Assembly: GCF_005048265.1 (NCBI RefSeq)
Contig: NZ_SUNH01000010.1
Coordinates: 62,001-126,000 of the forward strand
Length of the DNA: 64,000 nucleotides
Reading direction: 5' to 3'
Source of the DNA: Paracoccus hibiscisoli
GTDB lineage: Bacteria > Pseudomonadota > Alphaproteobacteria > Rhodobacterales > Rhodobacteraceae
Shown here: positions 9,339 through 18,975 of the stretch, in pieces
Numbering within the stretch: the first letter of the stretch is position 1
How the letters are laid out: each line of letters starts with the position of its first letter
Position numbers and translations under genes: made by a program
Notes under the pieces: generated by a model
Told to the model about the DNA's origin: nothing
The model's database searches: none
The model's input: only the letters and a program-made list of their open reading frames with translations

Positions 9339-10922
9339 ATGACACAGCCTGTCGAAATCAGTTTCACCGAGGTCGCGCTTGAAAAGCTGGCCGAACACCG
9401 GGGCCGCGTGGCGCTGGTGCTGACCGCAGCCGACCGCCTCCCCGGTCGCCTGCCCCGCCCCGCGCGTGAGGCCGCGGCCCGCGCGCTGGCCTCCAAGGCC
9501 GGTCAGGCGCTCAAGCCCGGCCAGGTGCTGGAGCTGGCCTTTCCCGCCGGGATGGCCGCCGATGCGCTGGTCCTGGTGATGCTGCCCCAGACCAGCACCC
9601 AGGCCGAGGCGCGCCGCGCCGGTGCCGCCCTGGGCGCGAAACTGGGCCGCAGCCACACACTGATCCATGCGGGCAATCACAAGCTGGCGGCCGATCTGGC
9701 CTTTGGCCTGGCGCTGCGCGGCTATGATTTCTCGGTCTACAAGACGAAACCGGCCAACGGCCCGGCCCGGCCCGGCGCGGGCGACGGTATGATGCCCGAA
9801 TCGGAAGGCGCCGCCACCGACGCCCTGCTGGACGATGCCCAGGCCGCTGATGCCGCCGAGGGCACCGACGCCCCCATCGGCGACAAGGCCCGCGTTACCG
9901 TGATGGTCAAGGACCCCGAGGGTCTGGCCAAGTTCGCCCAGGACGCGGCCGCCGTGGCCGAGGGCGTGTTCTTCACCCGCGATCTGGTGAACGAGCCTGC
10001 CAACGTCCTGACCACCAGCGATTTCGCCGACCGCCTGCTGGCCATGCAGGAGATCGGCCTGGAGGTCGAGGTGCTGGACGAGGATCAGCTGGCCGCCCTG
10101 GGCATGCGCGCCCTGCTGGCCGTGGGTCAGGGCAGCGAATCGCCCTCCAAGGTGGTGGTGATGCGCTGGAACGGCGGCGGCGACGAACAACCGCTGGCGC
10201 TGGTCGGCAAGGGCGTCGTCTTCGACACCGGCGGCATTTCCATCAAGCCCGGCGCGGGCATGGAGGAGATGACCATGGACATGGGCGGCGCGGGCGTCGT
10301 CGCGGGCACCATGCGGGCCCTGGCGCTGCGTCGTGCCAAGGCCAATGTCGTGGGTCTGGTCGGCCTTGTGGAAAACATGCCCGACGGCCGCGCCTATCGC
10401 CCCGGCGACATCCTGAAATCGATGAAGGGCGACACGATCGAGGTCGTGAACACCGATGCCGAGGGTCGCCTGGTCCTGGCCGACGTGCTCTGGTACGCGC
10501 AGGAAACTTATCAGCCGCGCGCCATCATCGACCTGGCGACCCTGACCGGCGCGGTGATCATCGCTTTGGGCCATGACAATGCGGGTGTCTTTTCGAACGA
10601 CGACGCGCTGGCGGGCCAGATCCTCTCCGCCGCCCAGGCCGAGGGCGAGGGCGCCTGGCGCCTGCCCTTGGGCAAGTCCTATGACAGCCTGATCGACTGC
10701 CGCCTGGCCGACATGAAGAACACCGGCGGCCGCGCGGCAGGCTCGATCACCGCGGCGCAGTTCCTGCAGCGCTTCGTGCGCGAGGGTCAGGCTTGGGCGC
10801 ATATCGACATCGCGGGCGTGGCCCTGCCGCCGGGCGGGACCGACCTGGCCCCAAAGGGCGCGTCGGGTTGGGGGGTCATGACCCTCGACCGCCTGGTCCG
10901 CGACACCTACGAGGCCCCGTGA
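9339..10922 (+). CDS. pepA: leucyl aminopeptidase (M17)
   Basis: Dinuclear-metal cytosolic aminopeptidase that releases N-terminal residues from peptides. The M17 signature NTDAEGRL is present at about residue 373, and metal-binding segments GKGVVFDTGGISIKPG and DMGGAG precede it. The frame allows GTG at 9327, but ATG 9339 has GAGGA spaced 6 bases upstream and matches the usual family beginning (TQPVEISF). About 527 residues; the N-terminal domain carries an Asp/Ala-rich insertion near 150-170 of unknown meaning. Confidence 0.94.
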   Translation: MTQPVEISFTEVALEKLAEHRGRVALVLTAADRLPGRLPRPAREAAARALASKAGQALKPGQVLELAFPAGMAADALVLVMLPQTSTQAEARRAGAALGAKLGRSHTLIHAGNHKLAADLAFGLALRGYDFSVYKTKPANGPARPGAGDGMMPESEGAATDALLDDAQAADAAEGTDAPIGDKARVTVMVKDPEGLAKFAQDAAAVAEGVFFTRDLVNEPANVLTTSDFADRLLAMQEIGLEVEVLDEDQLAALGMRALLAVGQGSESPSKVVVMRWNGGGDEQPLALVGKGVVFDTGGISIKPGAGMEEMTMDMGGAGVVAGTMRALALRRAKANVVGLVGLVENMPDGRAYRPGDILKSMKGDTIEVVNTDAEGRLVLADVLWYAQETYQPRAIIDLATLTGAVIIALGHDNAGVFSNDDALAGQILSAAQAEGEGAWRLPLGKSYDSLIDCRLADMKNTGGRAAGSITAAQFLQRFVREGQAWAHIDIAGVALPPGGTDLAPKGASGWGVMTLDRLVRDTYEAP

Positions 10923-11013
10923 CCCGCAGGCCGACCCGCGCAACGCCCGCAAGCGGTGTACGCGCTGTGCACGCCCTGTGCACCGCCCGTGCCCGCCCTG
11001 TGCGCCCCCATTT

Positions 11014-11027
11014 CCAGCAATTGCTGG
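11014..11027. other. 14-bp perfect palindrome between pepA and holC
   Basis: CCAGCAATTGCTGG is a perfect palindrome in the 177-base gap between pepA and holC. It might be an operator or chance; nothing else supports a function. The gap also carries several GC-rich CCTGTGC/CCGTGC echoes. Confidence 0.3.
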
Positions 11028-11099
11028 GGATGTCCGGCCCCTCGCCGTGTCGGGTGCGCCGCGCAACGCGCGCTGCCGTTGCGGGGGTGTTGCGCTGAC

Positions 11100-11549
11100 A
11101 TGGGCAAGGCGCTGTTCTATCACCTCACCCGCTCTCCGGCCGAGGCGCTTTTGCCAGTCCTCTTGACCAAGGCCCTCTCCGCCGGCTGGCGGGTGGAACT
11201 GCGCGCGCCCGACGCGGCCCGGCTGGACATGCTGGACCAGCAGCTGTGGCAGGGCGACGGCTTCCTGCCCCACGGCCTTGCGGGCGGCCCGAATGATGCG
11301 CGCCAGCCGGTGCTGCTGACCCTGCCGGATCAGCCCGCCGCCAACGCGCCCGCCTGCCTGATGGCGGTGGACGGCGTGCCCGTCACCGCCGATCAGGCGC
11401 AAGCGCTGGACCGCACCTGCATCCTCTTCGACGGCGGCGACCCGAATGCCGTGGCCCGCGCCCGCGACCAGTGGCGCCAGCTGACCGCCGCCGCCATCGA
11501 GGCCGAATATTGGTCCGAGGAATCAGGCCGTTGGGAGCGGAAACGCTAA
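11100..11549 (+). CDS. holC: DNA polymerase III chi subunit HolC
   Basis: The chi subunit links the clamp loader of DNA polymerase III to SSB. The 149-residue protein (MGKALFYHLTRSPAEALLPV...) has the family's N-terminal YHLT and C-terminal W...Y...G.W pattern. The frame is open 48 codons upstream, but that part is low-complexity Cys/Pro/Arg and not homologous, so ATG 11100 is preferred. pepA-holC adjacency is common in alpha- and gammaproteobacteria. It ends in a convergent junction with urtE. Confidence 0.9.
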   Translation: MGKALFYHLTRSPAEALLPVLLTKALSAGWRVELRAPDAARLDMLDQQLWQGDGFLPHGLAGGPNDARQPVLLTLPDQPAANAPACLMAVDGVPVTADQAQALDRTCILFDGGDPNAVARARDQWRQLTAAAIEAEYWSEESGRWERKR

Positions 11550-11590
11550 GGCTCCCACGCCCACCACCGGGCACCGGCCTTCCGGGGGGT

Positions 11591-11613
11591 CCGGGGGGCT
11601 GGCAGCCCCCCGG
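11591..11613. terminator. GC hairpin in the holC/urtE convergent junction
   Basis: Two 11-base arms (CCGGGGGGCTG / CAGCCCCCCGG) around a single G give an almost perfect palindrome. There is no clear T-run on either strand, so it may act as a bidirectional transcription barrier or 3' stabiliser. The G6-C-T-G core resembles the hairpins of the dispersed repeats elsewhere in the window. Confidence 0.5.
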
Positions 11614-11634
11614 CCACCGCCCGCGGCAACGTCC

Positions 11635-12342
11635 TCAGGCGTCTGCATGCCCCGCCAGCCGCGCATGCAGATCGGCCCGCGCCAGCCCGGCCTTGGGCCC
11701 CTGCAGCACCGCGCGCCCGCGCTCCATCACCAGGAACTGATCGCCCAGATCCCACGCGAAATCAAAAAACTGCTCGACCAGCACGATGGCCATGTCGCCC
11801 CGGTCGCGCAGGGCCGCGATGACCCGCCCGATCTGCGCGATGATGTTGGGCTGGATGCCCTCGGTCGGCTCATCCAGCAGCAGGACCCGCGGCTTGGTGA
11901 TCAGCGCGCGCGCGATCGCCAGCTGCTGCTGCTGGCCGCCCGACAGATCGCCGCCGCGCCGATGCGCCATCTCGGCCAGCACCGGAAAGCTCTCAAAGAT
12001 CTCGTCGGGGATGCGCCGCTCCGCGCGGGGCAGGCAGGCGAACCCGGTCTCCATGTTCTCGCGCACCGTCAGCATCGGAAAGATCGCCCGCCCCTGCGGG
12101 ACATAGCCCACGCCCATCCGCGCCATCCTCTGCGCCGACAGCCGCCCCAACACCCTGCCGTCAAAGGAAATATCACCGCCCGACCGGGGATGCCGCCCGG
12201 CCAGCAGGTTCATCAGGCTGGTCTTGCCCACGCCATTGTTGCCCATCACGCAGGTGACCTCTCCGGGGCGCGCGACCAGGTCGATCCCGTGCAGGATCTG
12301 GCTGCCGCCGTAATGCAGGGTCAGGTTTTTCGCCTCGATCAT
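11635..12342 (-). CDS. urtE: urea ABC transporter ATP-binding protein UrtE
   Basis: Second ATPase of the branched-chain-type urea importer. It has Walker A GNNGVGKT (34-41), signature LSGGQQQQ, and Walker B VLLLDEPTEGIQPN, the last typical for the LivF/UrtE branch. 235 residues. It is the last of the five urt genes; its ATG lies one base after the urtD stop. Confidence 0.95.
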   Translation of the reverse strand: MIEAKNLTLHYGGSQILHGIDLVARPGEVTCVMGNNGVGKTSLMNLLAGRHPRSGGDISFDGRVLGRLSAQRMARMGVGYVPQGRAIFPMLTVRENMETGFACLPRAERRIPDEIFESFPVLAEMAHRRGGDLSGGQQQQLAIARALITKPRVLLLDEPTEGIQPNIIAQIGRVIAALRDRGDMAIVLVEQFFDFAWDLGDQFLVMERGRAVLQGPKAGLARADLHARLAGHADA

Positions 12343-12343
12343 C

Positions 12344-13084
12344 TCATCGCCCCAGATAGACGTCGATGACGTCGGGATTGCGGGTCACGTGGTCCAGGCT
12401 GCCTTCGGCCAGGACGGACCCCTGATGCAGCACCGTCACGCGGCAGTTCAGGCGGCGCACGAAATCCATGTCGTGTTCGACCACCACCACCGCCCGCGTC
12501 TCGGCCAGACGGCACAGCAGCGTCGTGGTCTGTTCGCGTTCCGCCAGGGTCATACCCGCCGCAGGCTCATCCACCAGCAGCAGGCGGGGCTCCTGCGCCA
12601 GCAGCATGCCGATCTCCAGCCACTGCTTCTGGCCGTGGCTCAGCTCTCCGGCCAGGCGGGGCAGCTGATCGGCCAGCCCGACCTCGGCCGCCAGCTCGGC
12701 CACGCGGGCGCCCGATTCCGCCGTGGGCCGCCAGCGCAGCACCGCGAACGGGCTGCGGTCGGCCTTCAGCGCCATGATCAGGTTGTCGGCGACTGACTGG
12801 TCTTCGAAGACGGTGGGGCGCTGGAACTTGCGACCGATCCCCTCGCGGGCGATCTGCGCCTCGTTCATCTTCAGCAGCGATTTCGACCCGTCGCCCCACA
12901 GAACCTCACCCGCATCGGGGCGGGTCTTGCCGGTGACGATGTCCATGAAGGTCGTCTTGCCCGCGCCGTTCGGCCCGATCACCGCGCGCAATTCGACCGC
13001 GTTGATGGAAAACGACAGGTTGTTGATGGCCTTGAACCCGTCAAAGGACTTGCTGATCCCGCTGACCTCCAGAAGCGCGCTCAT
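12344..13084 (-). CDS. urtD: urea ABC transporter ATP-binding protein UrtD
   Basis: LivG-type ATPase of the urea importer. The protein starts MSALLEVSGISKSFDGFKAI, with Walker A GPNGAGKT (37-44), LSHGQKQWLEIGMLLAQEP (signature variant typical of UrtD) and LLLVDEPAAGM. The open frame continues far upstream within urtC, but ATG 13084 overlaps the urtC stop in an ATGA and gives the family length of about 246. Confidence 0.95.
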   Translation of the reverse strand: MSALLEVSGISKSFDGFKAINNLSFSINAVELRAVIGPNGAGKTTFMDIVTGKTRPDAGEVLWGDGSKSLLKMNEAQIAREGIGRKFQRPTVFEDQSVADNLIMALKADRSPFAVLRWRPTAESGARVAELAAEVGLADQLPRLAGELSHGQKQWLEIGMLLAQEPRLLLVDEPAAGMTLAEREQTTTLLCRLAETRAVVVVEHDMDFVRRLNCRVTVLHQGSVLAEGSLDHVTRNPDVIDVYLGR

Positions 13085-14256
13085 GCCCGATCTCCTCTGC
13101 GGCTGAACAGGTCGAACACTCCGGCGATGCCCTTGGGCGCATAGAGCGTGACCAGCACGAAGGACAGGCCAAGCGCCACCTGCCACCAGTCGACCCAGTT
13201 GACCACATAGCCCGGCAGGTGGATCGACGGCGCCCGCCCGCCCGTGAACCAGCTGGACAGCAGCGACACGACCACCGCCCCGATGACCGCACCATACAGC
13301 CGCCCGCGCCCGCCGATGGCCACCCAGACCGCCAGATAGATCGAGGCGATGGGCATCATCTCGGCCGGGTTGATGATCCCGGCCTGGGGGTAATACAGCG
13401 CCCCCGCCACGGCGGTGATCATCGCGGCCAGGGTGAAGACGACCAGCTTGAACCCCTCGACCGGATAGCCCAAGAACCGGACGCGTGTCTCGTCGTCGCG
13501 GATGGCGCGGACCACGCTGCCGAACTTGCCGCTGACCAGCCACGCGGCCAGCGCATAGAACAGCGCCAGCGCCGCGGCGGAGGCCCAGAGGAACCACACC
13601 GACAGCGTCGCCTGATCGACATGGTCCAGCCCCGGCAGGTTCTGCAGGCCCGACAGCCCGTTATTGCCCCGGAACCCGCTGTCGTTCTGAAACAGCCACA
13701 GCGCCAGGGCCAGCGTCATGGCCTGGGTCAGGATCGACAGATAGACGCCGTTCACGCGGGACCGGAAGGCCAGCCAGCCAAAGACCAGCGCCAGAAGCCC
13801 CGGCACCGCCAGCACCAGGATCAGCTGCAGCGTCAGCGAATGCGCGAAACTCCAGACCAGCGGCAGCTCGGATGCGCCCACAACGCCAAAGATCTGGTTG
13901 GTCACCGCGTCCTGCAATTCCTGCGCGGTGGCGGGGATGGGCCCTTGGGCCAGCTGGGCCGCGACGATGCCTTCGGTCCGGGCATACATCAGCCATTGCC
14001 CGATCATGTAGCCGCCAAGCGCAAAGAACGCCATCTGCCCCAGGGACAGGATGCCCAGATAGCCCCAGACCAGGTCCATGGCGACGGCGGCCAGCGCCAG
14101 GCACAGCGTCTTGCCCAGCACCTTGACCATCGACGTGGGCACCGCGCCCGTGCCGTAAGCCTGGCTGAGGAGCGTGACCGCGACGGTGAACACCGCCAGC
14201 CCGGCCAGCACGATCAGGACCGAGGGGTTGCGCAGGATGAAAGGCGTTCGCGTCAT
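13081..14256 (-). CDS. urtC: urea ABC transporter permease UrtC
   Basis: LivM-type permease with about ten hydrophobic segments (e.g. VLIVLAGLAVFTVAVTLL near the start; AAMDLVWGYLGILSLGQMAFFALGGY, the conserved cytoplasmic-loop region). 391 residues. Pairs with UrtB to form the urea channel in the inner membrane. It starts 4 bases after the urtB stop. Confidence 0.94.
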   Translation of the reverse strand: MTRTPFILRNPSVLIVLAGLAVFTVAVTLLSQAYGTGAVPTSMVKVLGKTLCLALAAVAMDLVWGYLGILSLGQMAFFALGGYMIGQWLMYARTEGIVAAQLAQGPIPATAQELQDAVTNQIFGVVGASELPLVWSFAHSLTLQLILVLAVPGLLALVFGWLAFRSRVNGVYLSILTQAMTLALALWLFQNDSGFRGNNGLSGLQNLPGLDHVDQATLSVWFLWASAAALALFYALAAWLVSGKFGSVVRAIRDDETRVRFLGYPVEGFKLVVFTLAAMITAVAGALYYPQAGIINPAEMMPIASIYLAVWVAIGGRGRLYGAVIGAVVVSLLSSWFTGGRAPSIHLPGYVVNWVDWWQVALGLSFVLVTLYAPKGIAGVFDLFSRRGDRA

Positions 14257-14260
14257 GGTG

Positions 14261-16174
14261 TCAGACCTCGGCCGCGCGGCCCTTTTGCGGGATGATCCCG
14301 CGGGGCCGGAACTGGATGAAGATGATGATGAACAGGATCATGAAGGTCTGCGCCGCCAGCGTGTTGCCGGGGTTGAAGCTTTCGATGACCTTGGACAGCC
14401 CGCCGATCAGCGTGGCCCCCGCCAGCGTGCCCCAGATGTTGCCCACGCCCCCCACGACCACGGTCATGAAGCTTTGGACGATGTATTGCTGGCCGATCTC
14501 GGACGTGACCTGCGCGAAGAGGCCGATGGCCACGCCCGCGATGCCCGCGATGCCCGACCCCAGGCCGAACGTCATCATGGCGATGCGGTCGGGGTTGATG
14601 CCCATGCTGGCCGCCATGCCGGGGTTCTGGGTGACCGCGCGGACCTCCAGGCCCAACCGCGTGCGCTTCATGATGAACAGGAACAGCGCCAGGAACAGCA
14701 GCGCCAGCACGAAGATCGCCACCCGGATCGAGCTGATGCCGATCACGTCGTTGATGGTGATCGAGCCTTCCAGCCAGGCGGGCGCGGTCAGGGGCCGGGC
14801 CTGCGTGCCAAAGATGTTCTTGGCCAGCTGCTGCAACGCGATGGACACGCCAAAGGTCGCCAGCAGCGTCTCCAACGGGCGATGCGCCAGATGCCGGATC
14901 ACCAGGCGATAGAGGACCACCCCCGCCAGCGCCGTCACCGCAAAGGCCAGCGGCAGCGCCACGACCAGCGACAGGGTGCGATCCGCGATGACCGTCTGGA
15001 CCGTATAGGCGGTATAGGCGCCCATCATGATGAATTCGCCATGCGCCATGTTGATGACCCGCATGACGCCGAAGGTCACGGCCAGCCCGATCGCCGCCAG
15101 GAAATAGATGGAGGCCAGCGACAGCGCGTCCAGCCCCAGATCGATGCCGCGCATCGCCCCAAGGCGCACCTGCGCGCGGATCTGGGCGGCCTTGGCGGCC
15201 TCCGTCACCGCCGCGTCGGGTTCGACATGGATGTCGTAGAAGCGGTTGGCCTCCAGCGCGGCCTGGGCCTCGGTCTCGGTCGCGGCGGGGGGGACGGCGC
15301 CTGCGGCCTCCAGCGCCTCATAGGCGCGGTCGCGGGCGGCGGGGTCCGACAGGGTCGCGACGGGCACGCCCCCCACCGCCCCGTCGGTGATGTTGGCGGC
15401 CAGGGCGGCGCGCTGATCGGCCCGCGACAAAGGTGGCTGCAGCAGGCCCTGACGGACCAGCTGGGCCAGGGCTGCCTCTCGGGGCAGGGCGTCGCTGCCG
15501 GGGGTCAGCTCGCGCGCGACATTGGCGCCTGCGGGCGGTTCCGGCGCGACCAGGGGCTGGGTCGCCAGCAGCGGGTTCAGCACGCCGCGAAAGTCCAGGC
15601 CGACATCGCCGGCCATCTGCTCGATCGCCGCGACGCGGGCGGCGCTGTCGGGGTCGTGCTGGATGGTCAGCAACCGCTCCATCCGGGCCTTGCGGGCGGC
15701 CAGGGTCGGGTCGGGGTCATCCAGCGCGGCGCGCAGGGCTGTCAGTTGTTCCGCATCACCGCCGCGTGCCAGCGAATCCAGCGCGGCGGCACGGCGGCGC
15801 GGGTCGGGGTCGGTCAGCGCGCCCGCGACCAGCGCCTGTTCGATCACGCCGCGCACGCCGGAATTAGGGCGCAGCATCTGCGGCGTCGCGGTCACCGGCG
15901 CGCCGGTCACCGCATCGGTCACATCGTCGCCATCGACGATCACCGCGCGCCCGTCGGCCAGCCCCAGATTGCGGTCGGCCCAGGCCTGCAGCAGGGCCAG
16001 CCCCTCGGGGCCGGTGGCGGCGATCTGGGCCACCAGCGGCTCGACCGTGCGCCGCGAGGGCTGTTCGATCTGGTCCAGGTTGCCCGCGATCACCGCGTCC
16101 AGCGCGGGATTGGCCAGCAGGGATGACGGCAGCAGCAGCGCAAGCGCGCAGGCGATCAGGCGAAGACGGGTCAC
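14261..16174 (-). CDS. urtB: urea ABC transporter permease UrtB with long N-terminal domain
   Basis: LivH-type permease. Residues from about 350 to 637 form the membrane part (LASIYFLAAIGLAVTFGVM...INMAHGEFIMMGAYTAYT...). The first ~350 residues begin with a signal-like segment (LRLIACALALLLPSSLLA) and then a soluble, presumably periplasmic region with HEAT-like pieces (DPDPRRRAAALDSLARGG; DDPDPTLAARKARMERLL). Such extensions are known in many UrtB proteins; their role is unclear and may be contact with UrtA. The gene lies 57 bases downstream of urtA. Confidence 0.93.
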   Translation of the reverse strand: MTRLRLIACALALLLPSSLLANPALDAVIAGNLDQIEQPSRRTVEPLVAQIAATGPEGLALLQAWADRNLGLADGRAVIVDGDDVTDAVTGAPVTATPQMLRPNSGVRGVIEQALVAGALTDPDPRRRAAALDSLARGGDAEQLTALRAALDDPDPTLAARKARMERLLTIQHDPDSAARVAAIEQMAGDVGLDFRGVLNPLLATQPLVAPEPPAGANVARELTPGSDALPREAALAQLVRQGLLQPPLSRADQRAALAANITDGAVGGVPVATLSDPAARDRAYEALEAAGAVPPAATETEAQAALEANRFYDIHVEPDAAVTEAAKAAQIRAQVRLGAMRGIDLGLDALSLASIYFLAAIGLAVTFGVMRVINMAHGEFIMMGAYTAYTVQTVIADRTLSLVVALPLAFAVTALAGVVLYRLVIRHLAHRPLETLLATFGVSIALQQLAKNIFGTQARPLTAPAWLEGSITINDVIGISSIRVAIFVLALLFLALFLFIMKRTRLGLEVRAVTQNPGMAASMGINPDRIAMMTFGLGSGIAGIAGVAIGLFAQVTSEIGQQYIVQSFMTVVVGGVGNIWGTLAGATLIGGLSKVIESFNPGNTLAAQTFMILFIIIFIQFRPRGIIPQKGRAAEV

Positions 16175-16231
16175 GCGGGGGGTGTCCTTTGCGAAAGAGG
16201 CCGGGCGGCACGCACCGCCCGGCTGTCGGGA

Positions 16232-17521
16232 TCAGTAGTTCGACTGAACCTGCACGCAGCTTTCGGTCTCGGTGTTCCACATGCCGCAGCCCTTGCCCGG
16301 CCAGTCGGCATCCAGCACCGCCGATTCGGGCAGGAAGTCGGTCCAGGCGTCGCCCGCGACCGGTTCGGTCTGGCTGACGATGTCGAACTGGCCATCCTCG
16401 CGGATCTCTCCGATCAGGACGGGCTTGGTGATGTGGTGGTTGGGCAGGACGGTCGCGGTGCCGCCGGTCAGGTTCGGAACCTCGACGCCGACGATGGCCT
16501 CCAGCACCGGGTCCACATCGGTGGTGCCCGCCGCCTCGACCGCCGCGACCCATGCGTTGAAGCCGATGACGGTGGCCTCCATCGGGTCGTTGGTCACGCG
16601 GTTTTCGTCGCCGGTAAAGGCCTTCCATTCCTCGATGAAGGCGGTGTTCACGTCCGATTCGGCGGTCTGGAAGTAGTTCCAGGCCGCCAGGTGGCCGACC
16701 AGGTTGGCGGTATCCAGGCCCGACAGCTCCTCCTCGCCCACGGAAAACGCCATGACCGGGATGTCGTCCGCCGACACGCCCGCCGCCGCCAGCTCCTTGT
16801 AGAAGCCCACGTTCGCGTCACCGTTGATGGTGGACACGACGCCGACCTTCTTGCCGCCCGCGCCAAGCGCCACAACGTCGGACACGATCCGCGACCAGTC
16901 CGAATGGCCGAAGGGGGTGTAGTTGACAAAGATATCCTCGGCCGCGACGCCGTTATCCTTCAGATAGGCGTCCAGGATGTTGTTCGTGGTGCGCGGATAG
17001 ACATAGTCCGTGCCCAACAGCGCCCAGGATTCGACGCCCAGCTCCTCCATCATGTAATCGACGGCCGGGATCGCCTGCTGGTTGGGCGCGGCGCCGGTAT
17101 AGATGACGTTCTTGGACGATTCCTCGCCCTCGTATTGCACGGGATAGAACAGCAGGCCGTTCAGTTCCTCGATGACCGGCAGGACCGACTTGCGGCTGAC
17201 GCTGGTCCAGCAACCGAAGATCGCATCGACCTCGGACACGGTCAGCAGCTCGCGCGCCTTTTCCGCAAACAGCGGCCAGTCGGAGGCCGGATCGACGACC
17301 ACCGCCTCCAGCGGCCGGCCCAGCACGCCGCCCTTGGCGTTCTGCTGTTCGACCAGCATCAGGACGGTGTCCTTCAGCGTGGTCTCGGAAATCGCCATCG
17401 TGCCCGACAGAGAATGCAGCACGCCGATCTTGATCGGCTCGCCCTCCGGTGTCTGGGCATGGGCGGCATGGGCCAGCGTCAGGGCACTGGTCATCATCAG
17501 GATCTTGGTCAGCTTGGTCAT
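16232..17521 (-). CDS. urtA: urea ABC transporter substrate-binding protein UrtA
   Basis: Periplasmic urea receptor of the Urt importer. The start MTKLTKILMMTSALTLAHAA is a signal peptide with likely cleavage after AHAQ, followed by IKIGVLHSLSGTMAISE, the Type-1 binding-protein opening of the UrtA/AmiC group. 429 residues. The frame extends 57 codons upstream but the extension lies in the leader and lacks homology. It is the first urt gene, 192 bases downstream of ureG, and may have its own promoter there as well as read-through from ure. Confidence 0.95.
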   Translation of the reverse strand: MTKLTKILMMTSALTLAHAAHAQTPEGEPIKIGVLHSLSGTMAISETTLKDTVLMLVEQQNAKGGVLGRPLEAVVVDPASDWPLFAEKARELLTVSEVDAIFGCWTSVSRKSVLPVIEELNGLLFYPVQYEGEESSKNVIYTGAAPNQQAIPAVDYMMEELGVESWALLGTDYVYPRTTNNILDAYLKDNGVAAEDIFVNYTPFGHSDWSRIVSDVVALGAGGKKVGVVSTINGDANVGFYKELAAAGVSADDIPVMAFSVGEEELSGLDTANLVGHLAAWNYFQTAESDVNTAFIEEWKAFTGDENRVTNDPMEATVIGFNAWVAAVEAAGTTDVDPVLEAIVGVEVPNLTGGTATVLPNHHITKPVLIGEIREDGQFDIVSQTEPVAGDAWTDFLPESAVLDADWPGKGCGMWNTETESCVQVQSNY

Positions 17522-17681
17522 CGTTACCCTTTTCCCCCCGGCGCGTTGGCCGGTGTCCCTGTTGTTCTTGGGAAGGCGCGCGGCCTTCGCATGTGCAGAA
17601 AGAGGGGAAAATCGGGCAGTTGGACAGGATTTCAGCAGTCCGTGGCCGCCCCGCGCAGCCGGTGACGCGGCCTTGGGCAGC

Positions 17682-17702
17682 GGGCGGGGCATATGCCCGC
17701 CC
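17682..17702 (-). other. hairpin between ureG and urtA
   Basis: Just after the ureG stop (in the direction of transcription) a GGGCGGG / CCCGCCC-type stem encloses a central GCATATGC. There is no T-run. It may separate the ure and urt transcripts or act as a pause or processing site; the rest of the 192-base gap shows no promoter or NtrC site that I can defend. Confidence 0.35.
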
Positions 17703-17713
17703 GCCGGGCAGTG

Positions 17714-18333
<620 letters not shown>

Positions 18334-18337
<4 letters not shown>

Positions 18338-18975
18338 GAACGAAAGATCCTTGTGGTCATGGTTTCGTGGCGCATGGCGGCAATGTCTGCCCCCCATGCG
18401 GCGCTGGCAAGGTCGGCCTCGGTCGCGTCCGCCGCCCGCATCGCGCGCAGCAGGATGCGGGGCTGCAGGGCCGTCAGCATCTGCTGCCCCTGCATCGGCC
18501 CAAGCGGCAGGAACCGCACCGCCGCACTGATCAGCGCTGCCGCCTGCGCCTGCAGAAAGGCGGCGATGATCTCTGCCGCGGGCAGAGGCATCGCGGCGCA
18601 GGCGCGGCCCATGGCGACGGGCAGGGCCACCGGCGCCTGCGGCTGGCCGGTCAGCGCGGTCATGTTGGCGGCGAAGGCCGCGCCCTGTTCGGCGCTCTCC
18701 TGCAGGCGCTGGCTGGTCATGCAGGCGGCGCGGGCCAGATCGTCCAGTTCGGCGTGATCGGCGCGGCGCCGCAGGGACAGCGACAGCAGCACGGCATCGG
18801 ACCAGCCCGCGCCGTGATCCAGCCAGTCGTCCAGCCATTGGGCCAGCGTCGCCTGCGTCACCCAGCCCGCATCCATCGCGTATTCCAGCCCCTGCGACCA
18901 GGCAAAGCCGCCCACCGGAAAGGCGGGCGACAGCACTTGCGACAGCTGCAGGCGGGCGGCCTCAGGCGTGGTCAT
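18334..18975 (-). CDS. ureF: urease accessory protein UreF
   Basis: Helical nickel-insertion chaperone that activates UreG GTPase and forms the UreDFG complex on urease. The protein [20 protein letters not shown] continues with the family motif [13 protein letters not shown] and ends in a conserved [13 protein letters not shown] tail. 213 residues. ATG 18975 overlaps the end of ureE by 14 bases; the frame is open 43 more codons upstream only because it reads the His-codon-rich ureE tail in another frame. Confidence 0.95.

Noticed and set aside
10956-11099. In-frame 48-codon extension of holC
   Set aside because: The extension is Cys/Pro/Arg low-complexity translation of a GC-rich spacer and does not match the family; ATG 11100 fits.
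17522-17713. Guanidine-I riboswitch or NtrC/sigma-54 promoter before urtA
   Set aside because: I looked for the ACGR/GGACG-type guanidine motifs, TGCAC-N-GTGCA and the -24/-12 pattern and found nothing convincing.
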